A DNA stretch of 64,000 nucleotides from CAZSPL01 sp964608735 (GCA_964608735.1 CAZSPL010000001.1:12783-76782), one strand, 5' to 3'; positions 33,422 through 43,132 are shown, numbered from the stretch's first letter. A program made the numbers and translations. Notes: generated from the letters alone by a model not told the origin.

Positions 33422-34504
33422 TCATGCGTCGATATCCCAGAATTCGCTGAATCGCTCGATCTGCTCGCTCACGAGCTTCTGCACGTCGTCATTGACTTTG
33501 AACGGTTTGGGCAGGTAGAGGTCATCGGGTTTTTCCATCACAAGGGAGTGAACGGTTTCGAGTACGCTCTGTTGCAGGGCGTTGAGGTCATATCCGCCTT
33601 CGAGCGAGATCGCAATCTTCGCGCCGGTCTCCCGCGCGATGCACCGGATGTAATATGCGAGCCTGCCGTACTCGCCGCTCGTGACGCACATCAGGCCGAG
33701 CGGGTCGTCGGAGTGGGCATCGAATCCACCCGCGATGATTATCAGTTCGGGCTTGTAAGCCATGGCGATGGGGCCGACAAGCTTCGTGAAGCAATATGCA
33801 TACTCGCTGTCGCCGCATCCCGCATGCAGCGGGAGATTCAGGTTATACCCCCTGCCCGCCCCGTCGCCGATTTCCTCGGCATAACCGGTGCCGGGAAAAT
33901 GATGCGTCTGGTGGAGCGAGATGTAGAACACGCGCTTGTCGCTGTAGAAGACGTCCTGTAGCCCATTACCGTGATGCAGGTCCCAGTCGATGATTAATAT
34001 CCGGTTTATATTATGTTCTTCCAGGGCATACTTGGCGGCGATGGCTATATTGTTGAAAATGCAGAATCCCATGCTGCGGTCAGGCATGGCATGATGTCCC
34101 GGCGGCCTTACGGGCGCGAAGGCGGCGGAGCAGCGTGAACCGAGTGCGAGGTCTACGGCTTTTTTCATACCCCCGGCGGCATACAGCGCGGCTTCGTAGC
34201 TATCCGCCGTGACTACCGTATCGATATCAAGGCGGACATAGGCATCGCCTGCCTTGCCGCATATCGATTTTACGGTTTCGATATATTTCGCGCTATGCAC
34301 CCTCAACAGGTCTTTCAAATCAGCTTTCACGGGGGCTACCCAGTCGAGCATATATGAGAACTCGCATTCTTCCAGCGCCCGCGTGATGGCGATCAATCTC
34401 TGCGGATGCTCGGGATGATTACCGGTGCGGTGCCTTATATACACCTTGTCGTATATGATAAAGCAGCGGGAATCGGGGAATGCTTCTTTTGAAAATTCAA
34501 TCAT
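33422..34504 (-). CDS. Histone-deacetylase-family (acetylpolyamine/AcuC-type) amidohydrolase
   Basis: The 360-residue protein has the zinc deacetylase fold: HRTGNHPEHPQRL near the N-terminus, the active-site pair in RPPGHHAM, the metal motif IIDWDLHHGNG, FYISLHQTHHFPGTG, the second metal Asp in GGFDAHSDDPLG and the catalytic-side SLEGGYDLNAL. Bacterial members act on acetylated small molecules (acetylpolyamines) or on acetyl-CoA synthetase. It follows the STAS-receiver gene by 21 bases and appears to be the distal gene of the glycolytic run. An acetylated small molecule, perhaps even acetyl-beta-lysine from the nearby operon, is an unproven possibility. Confidence 0.92.
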   Translation of the reverse strand: MIEFSKEAFPDSRCFIIYDKVYIRHRTGNHPEHPQRLIAITRALEECEFSYMLDWVAPVKADLKDLLRVHSAKYIETVKSICGKAGDAYVRLDIDTVVTADSYEAALYAAGGMKKAVDLALGSRCSAAFAPVRPPGHHAMPDRSMGFCIFNNIAIAAKYALEEHNINRILIIDWDLHHGNGLQDVFYSDKRVFYISLHQTHHFPGTGYAEEIGDGAGRGYNLNLPLHAGCGDSEYAYCFTKLVGPIAMAYKPELIIIAGGFDAHSDDPLGLMCVTSGEYGRLAYYIRCIARETGAKIAISLEGGYDLNALQQSVLETVHSLVMEKPDDLYLPKPFKVNDDVQKLVSEQIERFSEFWDIDA

Positions 34505-34525
34505 CGTTTACTCAATATATAAAGC

Positions 34526-35317
34526 TCACATGCCTCGTTTTCTTTCGTAATATCCTTCCTGCCAAAGGCTGAATTTGCGTTTCAGAAGTTCGAAGAATTG
34601 CGGCTTGTCGATGGAACTCACCAGTTCCTCGCGGTCGAACGGCACAGGCACGAAATCATCCGCCCCGTAATCGCGCATCGCGTTGTACATCGAACGCGAT
34701 GAGTCCGGACCGATGACAAGTATCACCGAATTCCTGAAATTCGGCGCGATGCGCATCTGCTTTACGGCATCCAGCGCGGCATTGCGCGGCATCAGCGCGT
34801 CGAGAAGCACCACCTGCACATCGCGTTTCGAAAGCTCGTCTATCGCCTGGTCGGTCGCTTCGTAACGTTCGACCATCACTCCCCCGAGGCGCTTGACCGT
34901 CCAGAAAAGCTCCTTGAACGCGCTGGAAGAACCAAGCGCGACATATGCCGGGCCGCTGGATGCTTCGGCGATTGCCACTTTTTTGTCGAGCGACATCAGC
35001 GCGTCATATTCCTCGTCAAACACCGGGACATCCGTCTCGAAGGAAAACTTGTCGATGTACTCCTTGATGTCCCACCTCGGGGCGAATATCGCGAGCTTGC
35101 CTTCGTGCAGCGTAATTTCTTTCTTTATAGAAACGAGGGTCCCGACGGTTTCCTTGGCGATGTAATCCACCCCGGCGAGGTTGAACGCGAATAACCGCGA
35201 GCCTTCCTCAAGCTGCTCGCGCATCGTCTTCCTGAGCAGCGCTGCGCCCGGTATGTCGAGCCTGCCTTTCAACTCGAAAATGACTATTTCTCCGGATTTA
35301 TTCCTGGTAATTTCCAA
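34526..35317 (-). CDS. STAS domain - receiver domain fusion protein
   Basis: The 263-residue protein joins an N-terminal STAS domain (about residues 1-105; GEIVIFELKGRLDIPGAALL, LFAFNLAGVDYIAKETVGTL), as in anti-sigma-factor antagonists, to a response-regulator receiver-like domain (about 125-240) with the phospho-acceptor Asp in VQVVLLDALMP and FRNSVILVIG. In classical antagonists a Ser/Thr at the end of strand 3 is phosphorylated; here the region reads VDYIAKETVG, so Thr is possible. No cognate anti-sigma kinase is in the window. It is six bases downstream of tpiA, an unusual place for a stress-signalling protein. Confidence 0.8.
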   Translation of the reverse strand: MEITRNKSGEIVIFELKGRLDIPGAALLRKTMREQLEEGSRLFAFNLAGVDYIAKETVGTLVSIKKEITLHEGKLAIFAPRWDIKEYIDKFSFETDVPVFDEEYDALMSLDKKVAIAEASSGPAYVALGSSSAFKELFWTVKRLGGVMVERYEATDQAIDELSKRDVQVVLLDALMPRNAALDAVKQMRIAPNFRNSVILVIGPDSSRSMYNAMRDYGADDFVPVPFDREELVSSIDKPQFFELLKRKFSLWQEGYYERKRGM

Positions 35318-35323
35318 CTTGCG

Positions 35324-36103
35324 CTATTCCGTGATCATCTCATCCAGAATGGATGAAAAAGTGAATGCTTCGAGCGATGCTCCGCCCACGAGAAAACCGT
35401 CGACCCCTTCGAGCGAGAATAACTCCCCCGCGTTCTCGGCATTGACGCTGCCACCATACAGCACTCTCAGGTTCTCGCCCCCGCCGGGGATTCCCGCGCC
35501 GTCAGCCCAACTCCTGATGAGGGCCATCATCGGCTCGATCTCCCTCTCCCCGGCGTTTCGCCCGGTACCGATCGCCCATATCGGCTCGTATGCAATACAC
35601 AGCCGCTCGGCCGATTCGATGCTCACGCCGTCGAATGCCTTGTCGAGCTGGTCGACCACGAACGCATCCTGCCGCTTGCCGTCGCGGACGCCGAGCGACT
35701 CCCCGACGCATAGCACGACATTCAGCGTGAATCCAAGGGCGGCTTTCAGCTTATTATTCACGGCGGCGTCATCATCGCCGAAGATGTTTCGCCGTTCGGA
35801 ATGCCCGACGATCGCCCAAGTCGCGCCGACCGATTTCAAGCATATCCCGCTTACCGCGCCGGTGAATGCCCCGCGTTCGGCGACGTGCAAATCCTGCGCG
35901 CCGATGTCGATACCGTCCGACCATCGCGCGCCCTGTTTTATCGCCTCGACCATCGGCCGTATGAGCGGAAACGGTGGAAACAGCACGATATCGATGCGTC
36001 CGGCTGTATCCCGTGCGAGCTTGTGGAAATCCTCGATGAACCCGGTGGCGGACATCAGATCCTTGTTCATTTTCCAGTTCCCCATCAACGCAGGCTTACG
36101 CAT
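35324..36103 (-). CDS. tpiA: Triosephosphate isomerase
   Basis: Interconverts dihydroxyacetone phosphate and glyceraldehyde 3-phosphate. The 259-residue protein has all catalytic residues: Asn9 and Lys11 (MGNWKMN), His101 (VGHSERR), Glu173 (AYEPIWAIGTG) and the phosphate-binding loops GGSVNAENA and GFLVGGASL. Length is normal. It follows pgk by 24 bases in a gap-pgk-tpiA operon order. Confidence 0.97.
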   Translation of the reverse strand: MRKPALMGNWKMNKDLMSATGFIEDFHKLARDTAGRIDIVLFPPFPLIRPMVEAIKQGARWSDGIDIGAQDLHVAERGAFTGAVSGICLKSVGATWAIVGHSERRNIFGDDDAAVNNKLKAALGFTLNVVLCVGESLGVRDGKRQDAFVVDQLDKAFDGVSIESAERLCIAYEPIWAIGTGRNAGEREIEPMMALIRSWADGAGIPGGGENLRVLYGGSVNAENAGELFSLEGVDGFLVGGASLEAFTFSSILDEMITE

Positions 36104-36127
36104 TAAACACCATTCCCATCTGAAATA

Positions 36128-37318
36128 TTACGGTGCCTTCAGGGCCGCGATACCTGGAAGGTCGATTCCCGATAAGAATTCCAGGCTCGCGCCTCCGCCC
36201 GTGGAGACATGAGTGAATCGCGACGTGAGGTGGAACTTATTCGCCGCCGCGATTATATCACCGCCGCCGATTACGCTGAACGCTTGCGACGAAGCGACCA
36301 CTTCGAGGATATCCTTGGTGCCGTTCTCAAACGCCTCATGCTCGAATACGCCCATGGGGCCGTTCATGAAGACAGTCTTGGCATTCACGAGGTATCCCCG
36401 GAAGCGGTTTATCGTCTGGGGGCCGATGTCGAGACCCATCCACAGGGCGTTGTCGATATCGACGCCGCTTATTTTCCACTCGGCTTCGGCGGAGTTGTCA
36501 TCGGCGATGACGAGGTCCTCCGGGAGCTCGATCTTGACGCCCGCATCGGCGGCCGTTTTCATTAGGCGGTCGACCTCGCCGACGAAATCGTCCTCGACGA
36601 GCGAGCGTCCAATCGAGTGCCCATTGGCTTTCAGGAAAGTGAATGCCAGCCCGCCTCCGAGGAGAAGCGCATTCACCCTCTTAAAGAGGTTCTCGATGAT
36701 CTGTATCTTGTCGCTGACCTTTGCGCCGCCGAGCACCGCAACGAAGGGCTTGTGCGCGTCGTCGAGATTGAGCAGCTTGCTGAGATTGGAAACCTCGTCG
36801 AAGATGAGGAACCCGGCATAGTGCGGGAGAATCGCCGGGATGCCGGTTACCGATGCGTGCGCGCGGTGGCATGTGCCGAATGCATCGTTTACATAAATAT
36901 CCGCGAACGATGCGAGCCGCTTCGCGAATTCCGGGTCGTTCTTCGTTTCACCGGGATAGAAACGGAGGTTTTCGAGAAGCACCGCCTTCCCCTCGGCGAT
37001 GTTCTTCAACTCGACCGGTAAATCGCCGCTCGCGTAATCCTCGATGAGGGGAACATCGAAACCGAGTATTTCACTCAATCTTTTGGCAACAGGCTTGAGG
37101 GAATACTCCGGGTCGGGCGCTCCCTTCGGGCGTCCAAGATGCGATGAAATAATCAACCGGGCCTTGTTATCGATAAGATGCCTGATGGTTTTCAGGCTCG
37201 CATCGATGCGTGTTTCATCGGAAATCGTTCCCCATTCGCCCAGCGGGACATTCAGGTCGCACCTGAGAAAAATGCGTTTTCCCGCGACATCGACATCCTT
37301 GATGTTTGGAAGCTCCAT
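36128..37318 (-). CDS. pgk: Phosphoglycerate kinase
   Basis: Transfers phosphate from 1,3-bisphosphoglycerate to ADP. The 396-residue protein shows RIFLRCDLNVPL, the substrate-binding ISSHLGRPKG, FATDIYVNDAFGTCHRAH-type stretch and the C-terminal nucleotide motifs GGAKVSDKI, FMNGPMGVFE and IGGGDIIAAA, with STGGGASLEFLSG at the end. ATG 37318 (GAGGT upstream) is chosen over ATG 37345. It lies between gap and tpiA. Confidence 0.97.
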   Translation of the reverse strand: MELPNIKDVDVAGKRIFLRCDLNVPLGEWGTISDETRIDASLKTIRHLIDNKARLIISSHLGRPKGAPDPEYSLKPVAKRLSEILGFDVPLIEDYASGDLPVELKNIAEGKAVLLENLRFYPGETKNDPEFAKRLASFADIYVNDAFGTCHRAHASVTGIPAILPHYAGFLIFDEVSNLSKLLNLDDAHKPFVAVLGGAKVSDKIQIIENLFKRVNALLLGGGLAFTFLKANGHSIGRSLVEDDFVGEVDRLMKTAADAGVKIELPEDLVIADDNSAEAEWKISGVDIDNALWMGLDIGPQTINRFRGYLVNAKTVFMNGPMGVFEHEAFENGTKDILEVVASSQAFSVIGGGDIIAAANKFHLTSRFTHVSTGGGASLEFLSGIDLPGIAALKAP

Positions 37319-37369
37319 CCTTTTATACCTCTTTCGGACTATCAACCGGCAAGCTGTTTATCAGCCGTG

Positions 37370-38380
37370 TTACCAATCTTTCGTTATCATTGCGACGAGA
37401 TCGATCATCCTGTGCGAATATCCCCACTCGTTGTCGTACCACCCGATCGTCTTCAAGACCTTGTCGCCCATCATCAGCGTGCAGGTTGAATCGAAGCTGC
37501 ACGAGTGGCTGTCGCCGATGAAGTCCGATGAGACGAGCTCCTCTTCAACATAGGCGAGGTACCCTTTCAACTCTCCCTGCGATGCATCCTTGAACGCCTT
37601 GTTCACGGCGTCGACGGTGCCGGGTTTCTCGATGTTGCACACGAAATCGACCGAGCTCACCGTGGGAACCGGCACCCGGAAGGCCATCGCGTCGAGCTTG
37701 CCCTTCATTTCGGGGAAAATGAGCGATATCGCTTTCGCCGCGCCTGTCGATGACGGCGAGACATTTATAGCCGCGGCCCTGCTCCGGCGCATGTCCTTCT
37801 GGGCAACATCGAGCAGGCTCTGTGTCGCCGTATACGCGTGGATCGTGGTCATGAGACCGCTGGCGATGCCGAAATTCTCGTTGATGACCTTCACCATCGG
37901 CGCGAAGCAATTCGTCGTGCAGGATGCGTTGGAGATGATGTTGTGCTTCTTGGGATCATATTCCTTGTCGTTGCATCCCATCACGATCGAGATATCCGGG
38001 CCGTCACCCTTGCCCGGAGCCGTGAGGACAACCTTCTTCGGCCCGCGGTCGATATGCTTCTGCAAATCCACCCGCTTGGTGAATACCCCCGTCGCCTCGA
38101 TGACGAGGTCGATTCCCAGGTCTCCCCAGGGAAGTTCATCGAGATTTCGAATGCTGGAGTATGCCACCTTTTTGCCGTCGACGATGATGTTCTTCTCATC
38201 GTGGGTGACATCGTGTTCGAACGTCTTGTAGACCGAGTCATACTTGAGAAGGTATGCCATGATGTCCACGGGGAACAGGTCGTTTATCGCGACGATCTCG
38301 AAATCGCGATGTCCGACGTGGCCCCTGAAGACATGCCTTCCGATTCTGCCGAAACCATTTAAAGCTACTTTGAGAGCCAT
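37370..38380 (-). CDS. gap: Glyceraldehyde-3-phosphate dehydrogenase, type I
   Basis: The NAD(P)-dependent glycolytic enzyme has 336 residues with GFGRIGR at the N-terminal Rossmann fold, the catalytic Cys154 in SNASCTTNCFAP, the catalytic His in HAYTATQSLLD and the C-terminal WYDNEWGYSHRMIDL. ATG 38380 follows GGGAGGTTAAC. It is the first gene of the gap-pgk-tpiA run, 77 bases after rapZ. Confidence 0.97.
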   Translation of the reverse strand: MALKVALNGFGRIGRHVFRGHVGHRDFEIVAINDLFPVDIMAYLLKYDSVYKTFEHDVTHDEKNIIVDGKKVAYSSIRNLDELPWGDLGIDLVIEATGVFTKRVDLQKHIDRGPKKVVLTAPGKGDGPDISIVMGCNDKEYDPKKHNIISNASCTTNCFAPMVKVINENFGIASGLMTTIHAYTATQSLLDVAQKDMRRSRAAAINVSPSSTGAAKAISLIFPEMKGKLDAMAFRVPVPTVSSVDFVCNIEKPGTVDAVNKAFKDASQGELKGYLAYVEEELVSSDFIGDSHSCSFDSTCTLMMGDKVLKTIGWYDNEWGYSHRMIDLVAMITKDW

Positions 38381-38433
38381 GTTAACCTCCCGGGTTGATT
38401 CCAAGTATTTTTCTGCATTTATCTTCTATTAGA

Positions 38434-38450
38434 ATCGGGCCTCGGCCCGA
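38434..38450 (-). terminator. Palindromic hairpin between rapZ and gap
   Basis: TCGGGCC (38435-38441) and GGCCCGA (38444-38450) form a tight GC stem in the 77-base spacer. On the minus strand TTCTAATAG follows, a poor U-tract, so it may be a weak terminator or an mRNA-stabilising 5' hairpin for the gap transcript. Confidence 0.4.
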
Positions 38451-38457
38451 ATTATTC

Positions 38458-39378
38458 CTACGTTCTCTGAATATCCCTGTGAACCGTATTGACCTTGACG
38501 TTAAACGCCTCGAGGCGTTCGGCGAGACAACTTGACAGCACGACCGAGCGATGCTTCCCGCCGGTACACCCGATGCCGACGTTCAGCAGCATCTTGCCCT
38601 CGCTCACGAAATGCGGGATGAGGAAGAAGACAAACTCGGTCAGCATCTTGATGAATTCCTGGGTGGCCGGGCTCTTGACGACGAATTCAACCACGCCCTC
38701 ATCGAGCCCGGTGAGGTCCTTGAGGTCTTCCTCGTAGTACGGGTTCGGCAGGAAGCGCACATCGAACACCAGGTCGGCATCGAGCGGAATCCCCCACTTG
38801 AAGCCGAAACTCACGATGCGTACGCTCAGCGGGACCGTGCGCTTCCCCTTCTGGATGAAATCATAGATGTACGATTTCAGCTCCCCGATGCTGAGGTTGG
38901 TGGTGTCAAGGATGAAATCGGCAAGCTGGTAGACGCTTTCGAGCCTCGCCTTCTCCTCGGCGATGCCCTCGATGACGCTGCCTTTTTCCCCCGCGAGAGG
39001 ATGCAGGCGGCGGGTCTCCTTGTAACGGCGGACGAGAAGATAGTCTTCAGCTTCGAGATACAGCACCTTGATATCGTGCCCGCTCAACTTGAGTTCGTTC
39101 AATGTAACGGCGAAGTCGCTGAAGAATTCGCGTCCGCGAATATCGATTACCAGCGCGACTCCCTTGATATCGGTGCCGCTCAAGAGGCACATCTCGGTGA
39201 ACTTGCCGATGAGCGCCGGGGGCAGGTTGTCTATGCAGAAGTAGCCGAGGTCTTCGAAAATGTGAAGGGCACTCGATTTACCCGCGCCGGACAGCCCGGT
39301 GATGATGACTATCTCGTGCCCGGGGGTCTCGCTGCATTCGTTCGCGCGCGCGCGCGGATTCTCGGGAGAGTCAGTCAT
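38458..39378 (-). CDS. rapZ: RapZ-family nucleotide-binding protein (RNase adaptor)
   Basis: The 306-residue protein has the N-terminal kinase-like domain with Walker A GLSGAGKSS (residues 28-36) and DLGYFCIDNLPP, and the C-terminal domain with FGFKWGIPLDADLVFDVRFL, NPYY, IGCTGGKHRSV and ERL. In enterobacteria RapZ binds glucosamine 6-phosphate and guides RNase E to small RNAs; in other phyla the role is less clear. It overlaps the upstream TPR gene by 8 bases, so it belongs to the methyltransferase-TPR-rapZ operon. Confidence 0.95.
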   Translation of the reverse strand: MTDSPENPRARANECSETPGHEIVIITGLSGAGKSSALHIFEDLGYFCIDNLPPALIGKFTEMCLLSGTDIKGVALVIDIRGREFFSDFAVTLNELKLSGHDIKVLYLEAEDYLLVRRYKETRRLHPLAGEKGSVIEGIAEEKARLESVYQLADFILDTTNLSIGELKSYIYDFIQKGKRTVPLSVRIVSFGFKWGIPLDADLVFDVRFLPNPYYEEDLKDLTGLDEGVVEFVVKSPATQEFIKMLTEFVFFLIPHFVSEGKMLLNVGIGCTGGKHRSVVLSSCLAERLEAFNVKVNTVHRDIQRT

Positions 39379-39634
39379 CGGTCAACTCCTCGCCCAGCTC
39401 GGAAAGGGCTTTAATCGCCCGCTCCCGGTGATATCCGTCAGGCTCGATGTCGAGATATGTTTTCAAAAAATTCACGGCCGTATTGCGCATTTCCAGCGCC
39501 TTGAACGCCAGCCCGAGGTTGTAATAAGCGCCGGTGTACCCGGGGTCCTCGGTAAGCAGCTTATCGAGTTCCCTCGCGGCCTGAAGGGCGTCGCCCTTGT
39601 CTATCATTTCCCAGTATTTAATGCATCGAGACAT
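39371..39634 (-). CDS. Small TPR protein
   Basis: The 87-residue protein consists of roughly two tetratricopeptide helical pairs (DALQAARELDKLLTEDPGY, AYYNLGLAFKALEMRNTA), a short protein-binding module. Its ATG (39634) immediately follows the TAG of the upstream methyltransferase frame (39637-39635), with no spacer, and its end overlaps rapZ by 8 bases. The abutting start implies that ribosomes finishing the methyltransferase reinitiate here, which supports readthrough of the TGA in that gene. Function unknown. Confidence 0.85.
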   Translation of the reverse strand: MSRCIKYWEMIDKGDALQAARELDKLLTEDPGYTGAYYNLGLAFKALEMRNTAVNFLKTYLDIEPDGYHRERAIKALSELGEELTDD

Positions 39635-40123
39635 CTATTTAACAATCACCCCTTCATGCGCGAGCATTCTTCGTTTCTCATCAAGCGCGCTCTTTTCCGT
39701 TCCGCCGCCGAATCCTCCGATGGACCCATCGGAATTTATCACGCGATGTCACGCTATGATGATGCCTATCGGATTGCGGCTGTTCGCCTGTCCGACAGCC
39801 CTCGCGCCGCCGGGCTTCCCGGCTCTCTTGGCGATCTCACCATATGATGCAGTCCTGCCATATGGAATACGGCGTAACTCCTCATACACCTTCCGCCTGA
39901 ACCCGGTTACTTCATCGAGGTCGAGCGGGGTGGTGAATGAGATCGGGATACCCGCAAAGTAGAGGTCGAGTTCTTCCTTGAGATGCGCCGCCGGGCCGGA
40001 AAGCTTCGATGCCGCTTTGGATTCACGGTCTTTCCAGTGCATGCCGCACAGGCCTTTGTCGGAGAAAGTCGCGTGAATGGCGCGCCCGCAGGAATTGAAT
40101 ACTACCGTTTCCATGTCGTCCAT
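39635..40123 (-). CDS. ogt: O6-methylguanine-DNA methyltransferase with selenocysteine (TGA) at the active site, candidate
   Basis: Repairs O6-alkylguanine by moving the alkyl group to an active-site cysteine. The frame from ATG 40123 gives 124 residues with family features (FRRKVYEELRRIPYGRTASY, GGARAVGQANSRNP, IGIIIA), then TGA (39751-39749) exactly where the family has Cys of PCHRV, then 37 more codons continuing HRVINSDG, GGFGGGTEKSAL and MLAHEGVIVK to TAG 39635. Everything beyond the TGA matches the family C-terminus, which argues against decay. A hairpin at 39716-39733 (7-bp stem, GGTC loop) begins 15 bases after the TGA, as in bacterial SECIS elements. The alternative is a nonsense mutation or sequencing error of TGC/TGT. 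Confidence 0.8.
39711..39736 (-). promoter_or_regulatory. Putative bacterial SECIS element
   Basis: On the minus strand TCCGATG (39733-39727) and CATCGGA (39722-39716) form a perfect 7-bp stem capped by GGTC. Flanking AAT/ATT (39736-39734 and 39713-39711) can extend it across a GG bulge. The stem starts 15 bases and the apical GG 22 bases after the TGA, inside the spacing known for SelB-dependent insertion. The GGTC loop resembles the AGGUCU loop of the E. coli fdhF element. Confidence 0.65.
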
Positions 40124-40225
40124 CCTTATTCCTCTCGATAACGCCGAAGTTTAAATCATTTTCGAACTGAATTGAAGTGGGAATATATAATGATATAGAG
40201 AAAAGTGACGAGCCCGTGCGCGCGG

Positions 40226-43132
40226 TTAAGCCTTGGCGGAGGCTTTTTTTCGTTTTGTGGATTTCGTTTTCCCCGATGTCGAACCAAACATCTTCTTCAG
40301 AAACTCCCCCGTATAACTCCCCTTCGTACGGCTCACCTCATACGGCGAGCCCTGCGCGATGAGATAGCCGCCCTTGTCGCCCCCCTCGGGGCCGAGGTCG
40401 ATGATGTGGTCGGACGACGCGACGACATCGAGGTTGTGCTCGATGATGACGACCGTATTCCCGAGATCGACCAGCTTGTGCAGTACGGCGAGCAGTTTCT
40501 GCACATCGAAATAATGCAGCCCGGTGGTGGGTTCATCGAGAATGTAGAGCGTATCCCCCTGCTTCTTCTTGCTAAGCTCGAATGCCAGCTTGACGCGCTG
40601 CGCCTCGCCGCCGGAAAGCGTCGTGGCGGCCTGTCCGAGCTTGATGTATCCGAGGCCGACTTCCTGTATGACTTCGAGCTTCGAGCGCACCGGCGGGATG
40701 TCGATGAAGAATTCCATCGCCTGGTCGATGGTCATTTCGAGGACGTCGAAAATATTCATCCCCTTGTACCGGATTTCGAGAGTCTCGCGGTTGTAGCGGC
40801 GTCCCTGGCATATGTCGCACTTGACATAGACATCGGGAAGGAAATGCATCTCGATTTTCAGAAGCCCGTCGCCCTGGCAGGCTTCGCAGCGGCCGCCGCG
40901 CACGTTGAAGCTGAACCGTCCGAGTGTATATCCGCGCGCCTTGGCTTCCCGCGTCGATGCGAATATATCGCGGATCCTGTCGAATGTCTTGGTGTATGTC
41001 GCGGGATTCGAGCGCGGCGTGCGCCCGATGGGCGACTGGTCGACGACACTTACAGAATCGAGATACTCGAGCCCCTTTATCTTGTCGACCCTGCCCGGCT
41101 TTTGTGTCTTCAGCTTGAAATGATGCGCCGCGAGCCGGTAGAGGGTCTCGTTGACGAGGCTCGATTTTCCGCTGCCGGAAACGCCGGTCACGGCGATGAA
41201 ACGTCCGAGCGGGAACTCAATCTCCATCCCCTTTAGATTGTTGTGCGTCGGGCCGAATATCCTGATCGACTTGCCGTTTCCGGGACGCGGTTTCTTATTC
41301 AGCGCCACTTTTTTATTGAGACTGAGGAATTTACCGGTGACGCTTCCCTTGTTCGCCGCGACGGTTTTGATATCCCCTTGCGCGACCACGTGCCCGCCAT
41401 CGACTCCCGCACCGGGGCCGAGGTCGATGATATGGTCGGCACAGCGTATGGTGCCTTCGTCATGCTCGACGACGATCACGGTGTTACCGATGTCGCGAAG
41501 TCCTTCGAGGGTTCCGACGAGGCGCTTGTTGTCGCGCTGATGCAGCCCGATGGTCGGCTCGTCGAGGATATACAGAACGCCGGTAAGGCTCGACCCTATC
41601 TGCGTGGCGAGCCGTATACGCTGGCTCTCGCCGCCGCTGAGCGTATTCGCGGCGCGGCTCAGGGTGATGTAGTCGAGGCCGACATTGAAAAGGAAATTCG
41701 CGCGCGCCTTGATTTCCTTTACAATGGGGTGCGCAATCTCGGCGCGTGCGCCTTGGAACGAAAGGCTGGCGAGATATTCGAGGAACTTCTCAATAGTGAG
41801 TTCCCCCGCATCCCAGATATTTTTATCCCCGACCGTTATGGCGAGCGCTATCGGCTTTAGCCGCCTGCCGCCGCATGCGGGGCATGGGCTGTCGGACATG
41901 TATTGGTCGATGACATCGCGGATATAGTCGGACGACGTCTGCTTGTATCGCATCTCGAGCCAGGGGATTATTCCCTCGAAATTGAAATGCCCCTTCCTGC
42001 GGTTACCCTGTGAATCGTAGTAGGAAAATGTGACGTATATCTCTTCGTCGCCGTGAAGCAGCGCCTCGACGCGCTCATCGCGCACCTTATGGAGCGGCAC
42101 GGTCGGGTCGATGCCCAGTTCATAGGCGGCGGCATGCACCATGGATGTCAGGTATCCCGACGATGAGCCGCGGTATGGCAGTATCGCGTCATCGACAAGG
42201 GCGCGGCTTCGGTCGATAACGAGGTCGGGGTCGATTTTCTTGAGCGAGCCGAGCCCCTTGCATTCCTCGCATGCGCCGTAGGGGCTGTTGAACGAGAAAA
42301 GGTTTGGCGTTATTTCACCGAGCGATATGCCGCACGTCGGGCAGGCGAAATTCACCGAAAATGTGACATCACCCTCGCCGTCCGGGAAATTCGCGACCAT
42401 CAGCCCGTCGGCGCGTTGCAGCGATAGCTCGACCGATTCCGCGAGTCGCTGCTTGATATCGGGCTTGACCTTGATGCGGTCGACTACAATGTCTATATCA
42501 TGCGCTTCGTAGCGCTTGAGGGTGATGTCATCGCTTAGCATGAGGACTTCGTCGTCGACCCTCACACGCGTAAAGCCGTCGGTGCGCAGATCGTCGAACA
42601 GCTTGGTGTAGTTTCCTTTGCGACGCCTCACCACCGGCGCGAGAATGAGTACGGCGGTGCCTTCGGGATAGCCGAGTATTTTATCGACGATATCCTGCGG
42701 TGTCTGGGTGACAACCGTTTTGCCACACATCGGGCAGTGCGGCATGCCCACCCTCGCCCACAGCAGGCGCATGTAATCGTAGATTTCGGTGATGGTTCCG
42801 ACCGTTGACCGCGGGTTCTTGCTCGTCGCTTTCTGGTCTATCGAGATCGCCGGGCTGAGTCCTTCGATGTAATCCACATCGGGCTTCTCCATCTGCCCGA
42901 GAAACTGCCGCGCGTAGGATGACAGCGACTCGACATAGCGACGCTGTCCCTCGGCATAGATTGTGTCGAACGCAAGGGATGACTTGCCTGAGCCCGAAAG
43001 CCCGGTGATGACGATAAGCTTGTTGCGCGGGATATCGAGGTCGATATTCTTGAGATTGTGTTCTCTCGCTCCACGGATTACGATGTAATCGGCGCGCGCA
43101 AGCGCGGCTCTATTGTTACGGTTCTTCGTCAC
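40226..43132 (-). CDS. uvrA: Excinuclease ABC subunit A
   Basis: Damage-recognition ATPase of nucleotide excision repair. The 968-residue protein has two ABC modules: Walker [15 protein letters not shown] and [15 protein letters not shown], signatures [16 protein letters not shown] and [15 protein letters not shown], Walker [13 protein letters not shown] and [12 protein letters not shown], and zinc motifs [11 protein letters not shown] and CEACQGDG...CDICQG. A lysine-rich tail ([14 protein letters not shown]) follows the last domain. Length is somewhat above the usual 940. It is transcribed alone on the minus strand. Confidence 0.98.
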   Translation of the reverse strand: MTKNRNNRAALARADYIVIRGAREHNLKNIDLDIPRNKLIVITGLSGSGKSSLAFDTIYAEGQRRYVESLSSYARQFLGQMEKPDVDYIEGLSPAISIDQKATSKNPRSTVGTITEIYDYMRLLWARVGMPHCPMCGKTVVTQTPQDIVDKILGYPEGTAVLILAPVVRRRKGNYTKLFDDLRTDGFTRVRVDDEVLMLSDDITLKRYEAHDIDIVVDRIKVKPDIKQRLAESVELSLQRADGLMVANFPDGEGDVTFSVNFACPTCGISLGEITPNLFSFNSPYGACEECKGLGSLKKIDPDLVIDRSRALVDDAILPYRGSSSGYLTSMVHAAAYELGIDPTVPLHKVRDERVEALLHGDEEIYVTFSYYDSQGNRRKGHFNFEGIIPWLEMRYKQTSSDYIRDVIDQYMSDSPCPACGGRRLKPIALAITVGDKNIWDAGELTIEKFLEYLASLSFQGARAEIAHPIVKEIKARANFLFNVGLDYITLSRAANTLSGGESQRIRLATQIGSSLTGVLYILDEPTIGLHQRDNKRLVGTLEGLRDIGNTVIVVEHDEGTIRCADHIIDLGPGAGVDGGHVVAQGDIKTVAANKGSVTGKFLSLNKKVALNKKPRPGNGKSIRIFGPTHNNLKGMEIEFPLGRFIAVTGVSGSGKSSLVNETLYRLAAHHFKLKTQKPGRVDKIKGLEYLDSVSVVDQSPIGRTPRSNPATYTKTFDRIRDIFASTREAKARGYTLGRFSFNVRGGRCEACQGDGLLKIEMHFLPDVYVKCDICQGRRYNRETLEIRYKGMNIFDVLEMTIDQAMEFFIDIPPVRSKLEVIQEVGLGYIKLGQAATTLSGGEAQRVKLAFELSKKKQGDTLYILDEPTTGLHYFDVQKLLAVLHKLVDLGNTVVIIEHNLDVVASSDHIIDLGPEGGDKGGYLIAQGSPYEVSRTKGSYTGEFLKKMFGSTSGKTKSTKRKKASAKA

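Noticed and set aside
39749..40123. Methyltransferase read as a truncated pseudogene ending at the TGA
   Set aside because: The frame continues intact with family motifs to a TAG abutting the next gene, and a SECIS-like hairpin follows; decay would not be expected to preserve this.
40226..40251. Plus-strand hairpin AAGCCT/AGGCTT with a T-run, like a terminator
   Set aside because: It lies on the coding 3' end of uvrA, and no plus-strand gene ends upstream of it within 8 kb; most likely chance.
40205..41236. Long plus-strand open frame opposite uvrA
   Set aside because: Antisense shadow of a conserved gene, with no recognisable domain or start signal.
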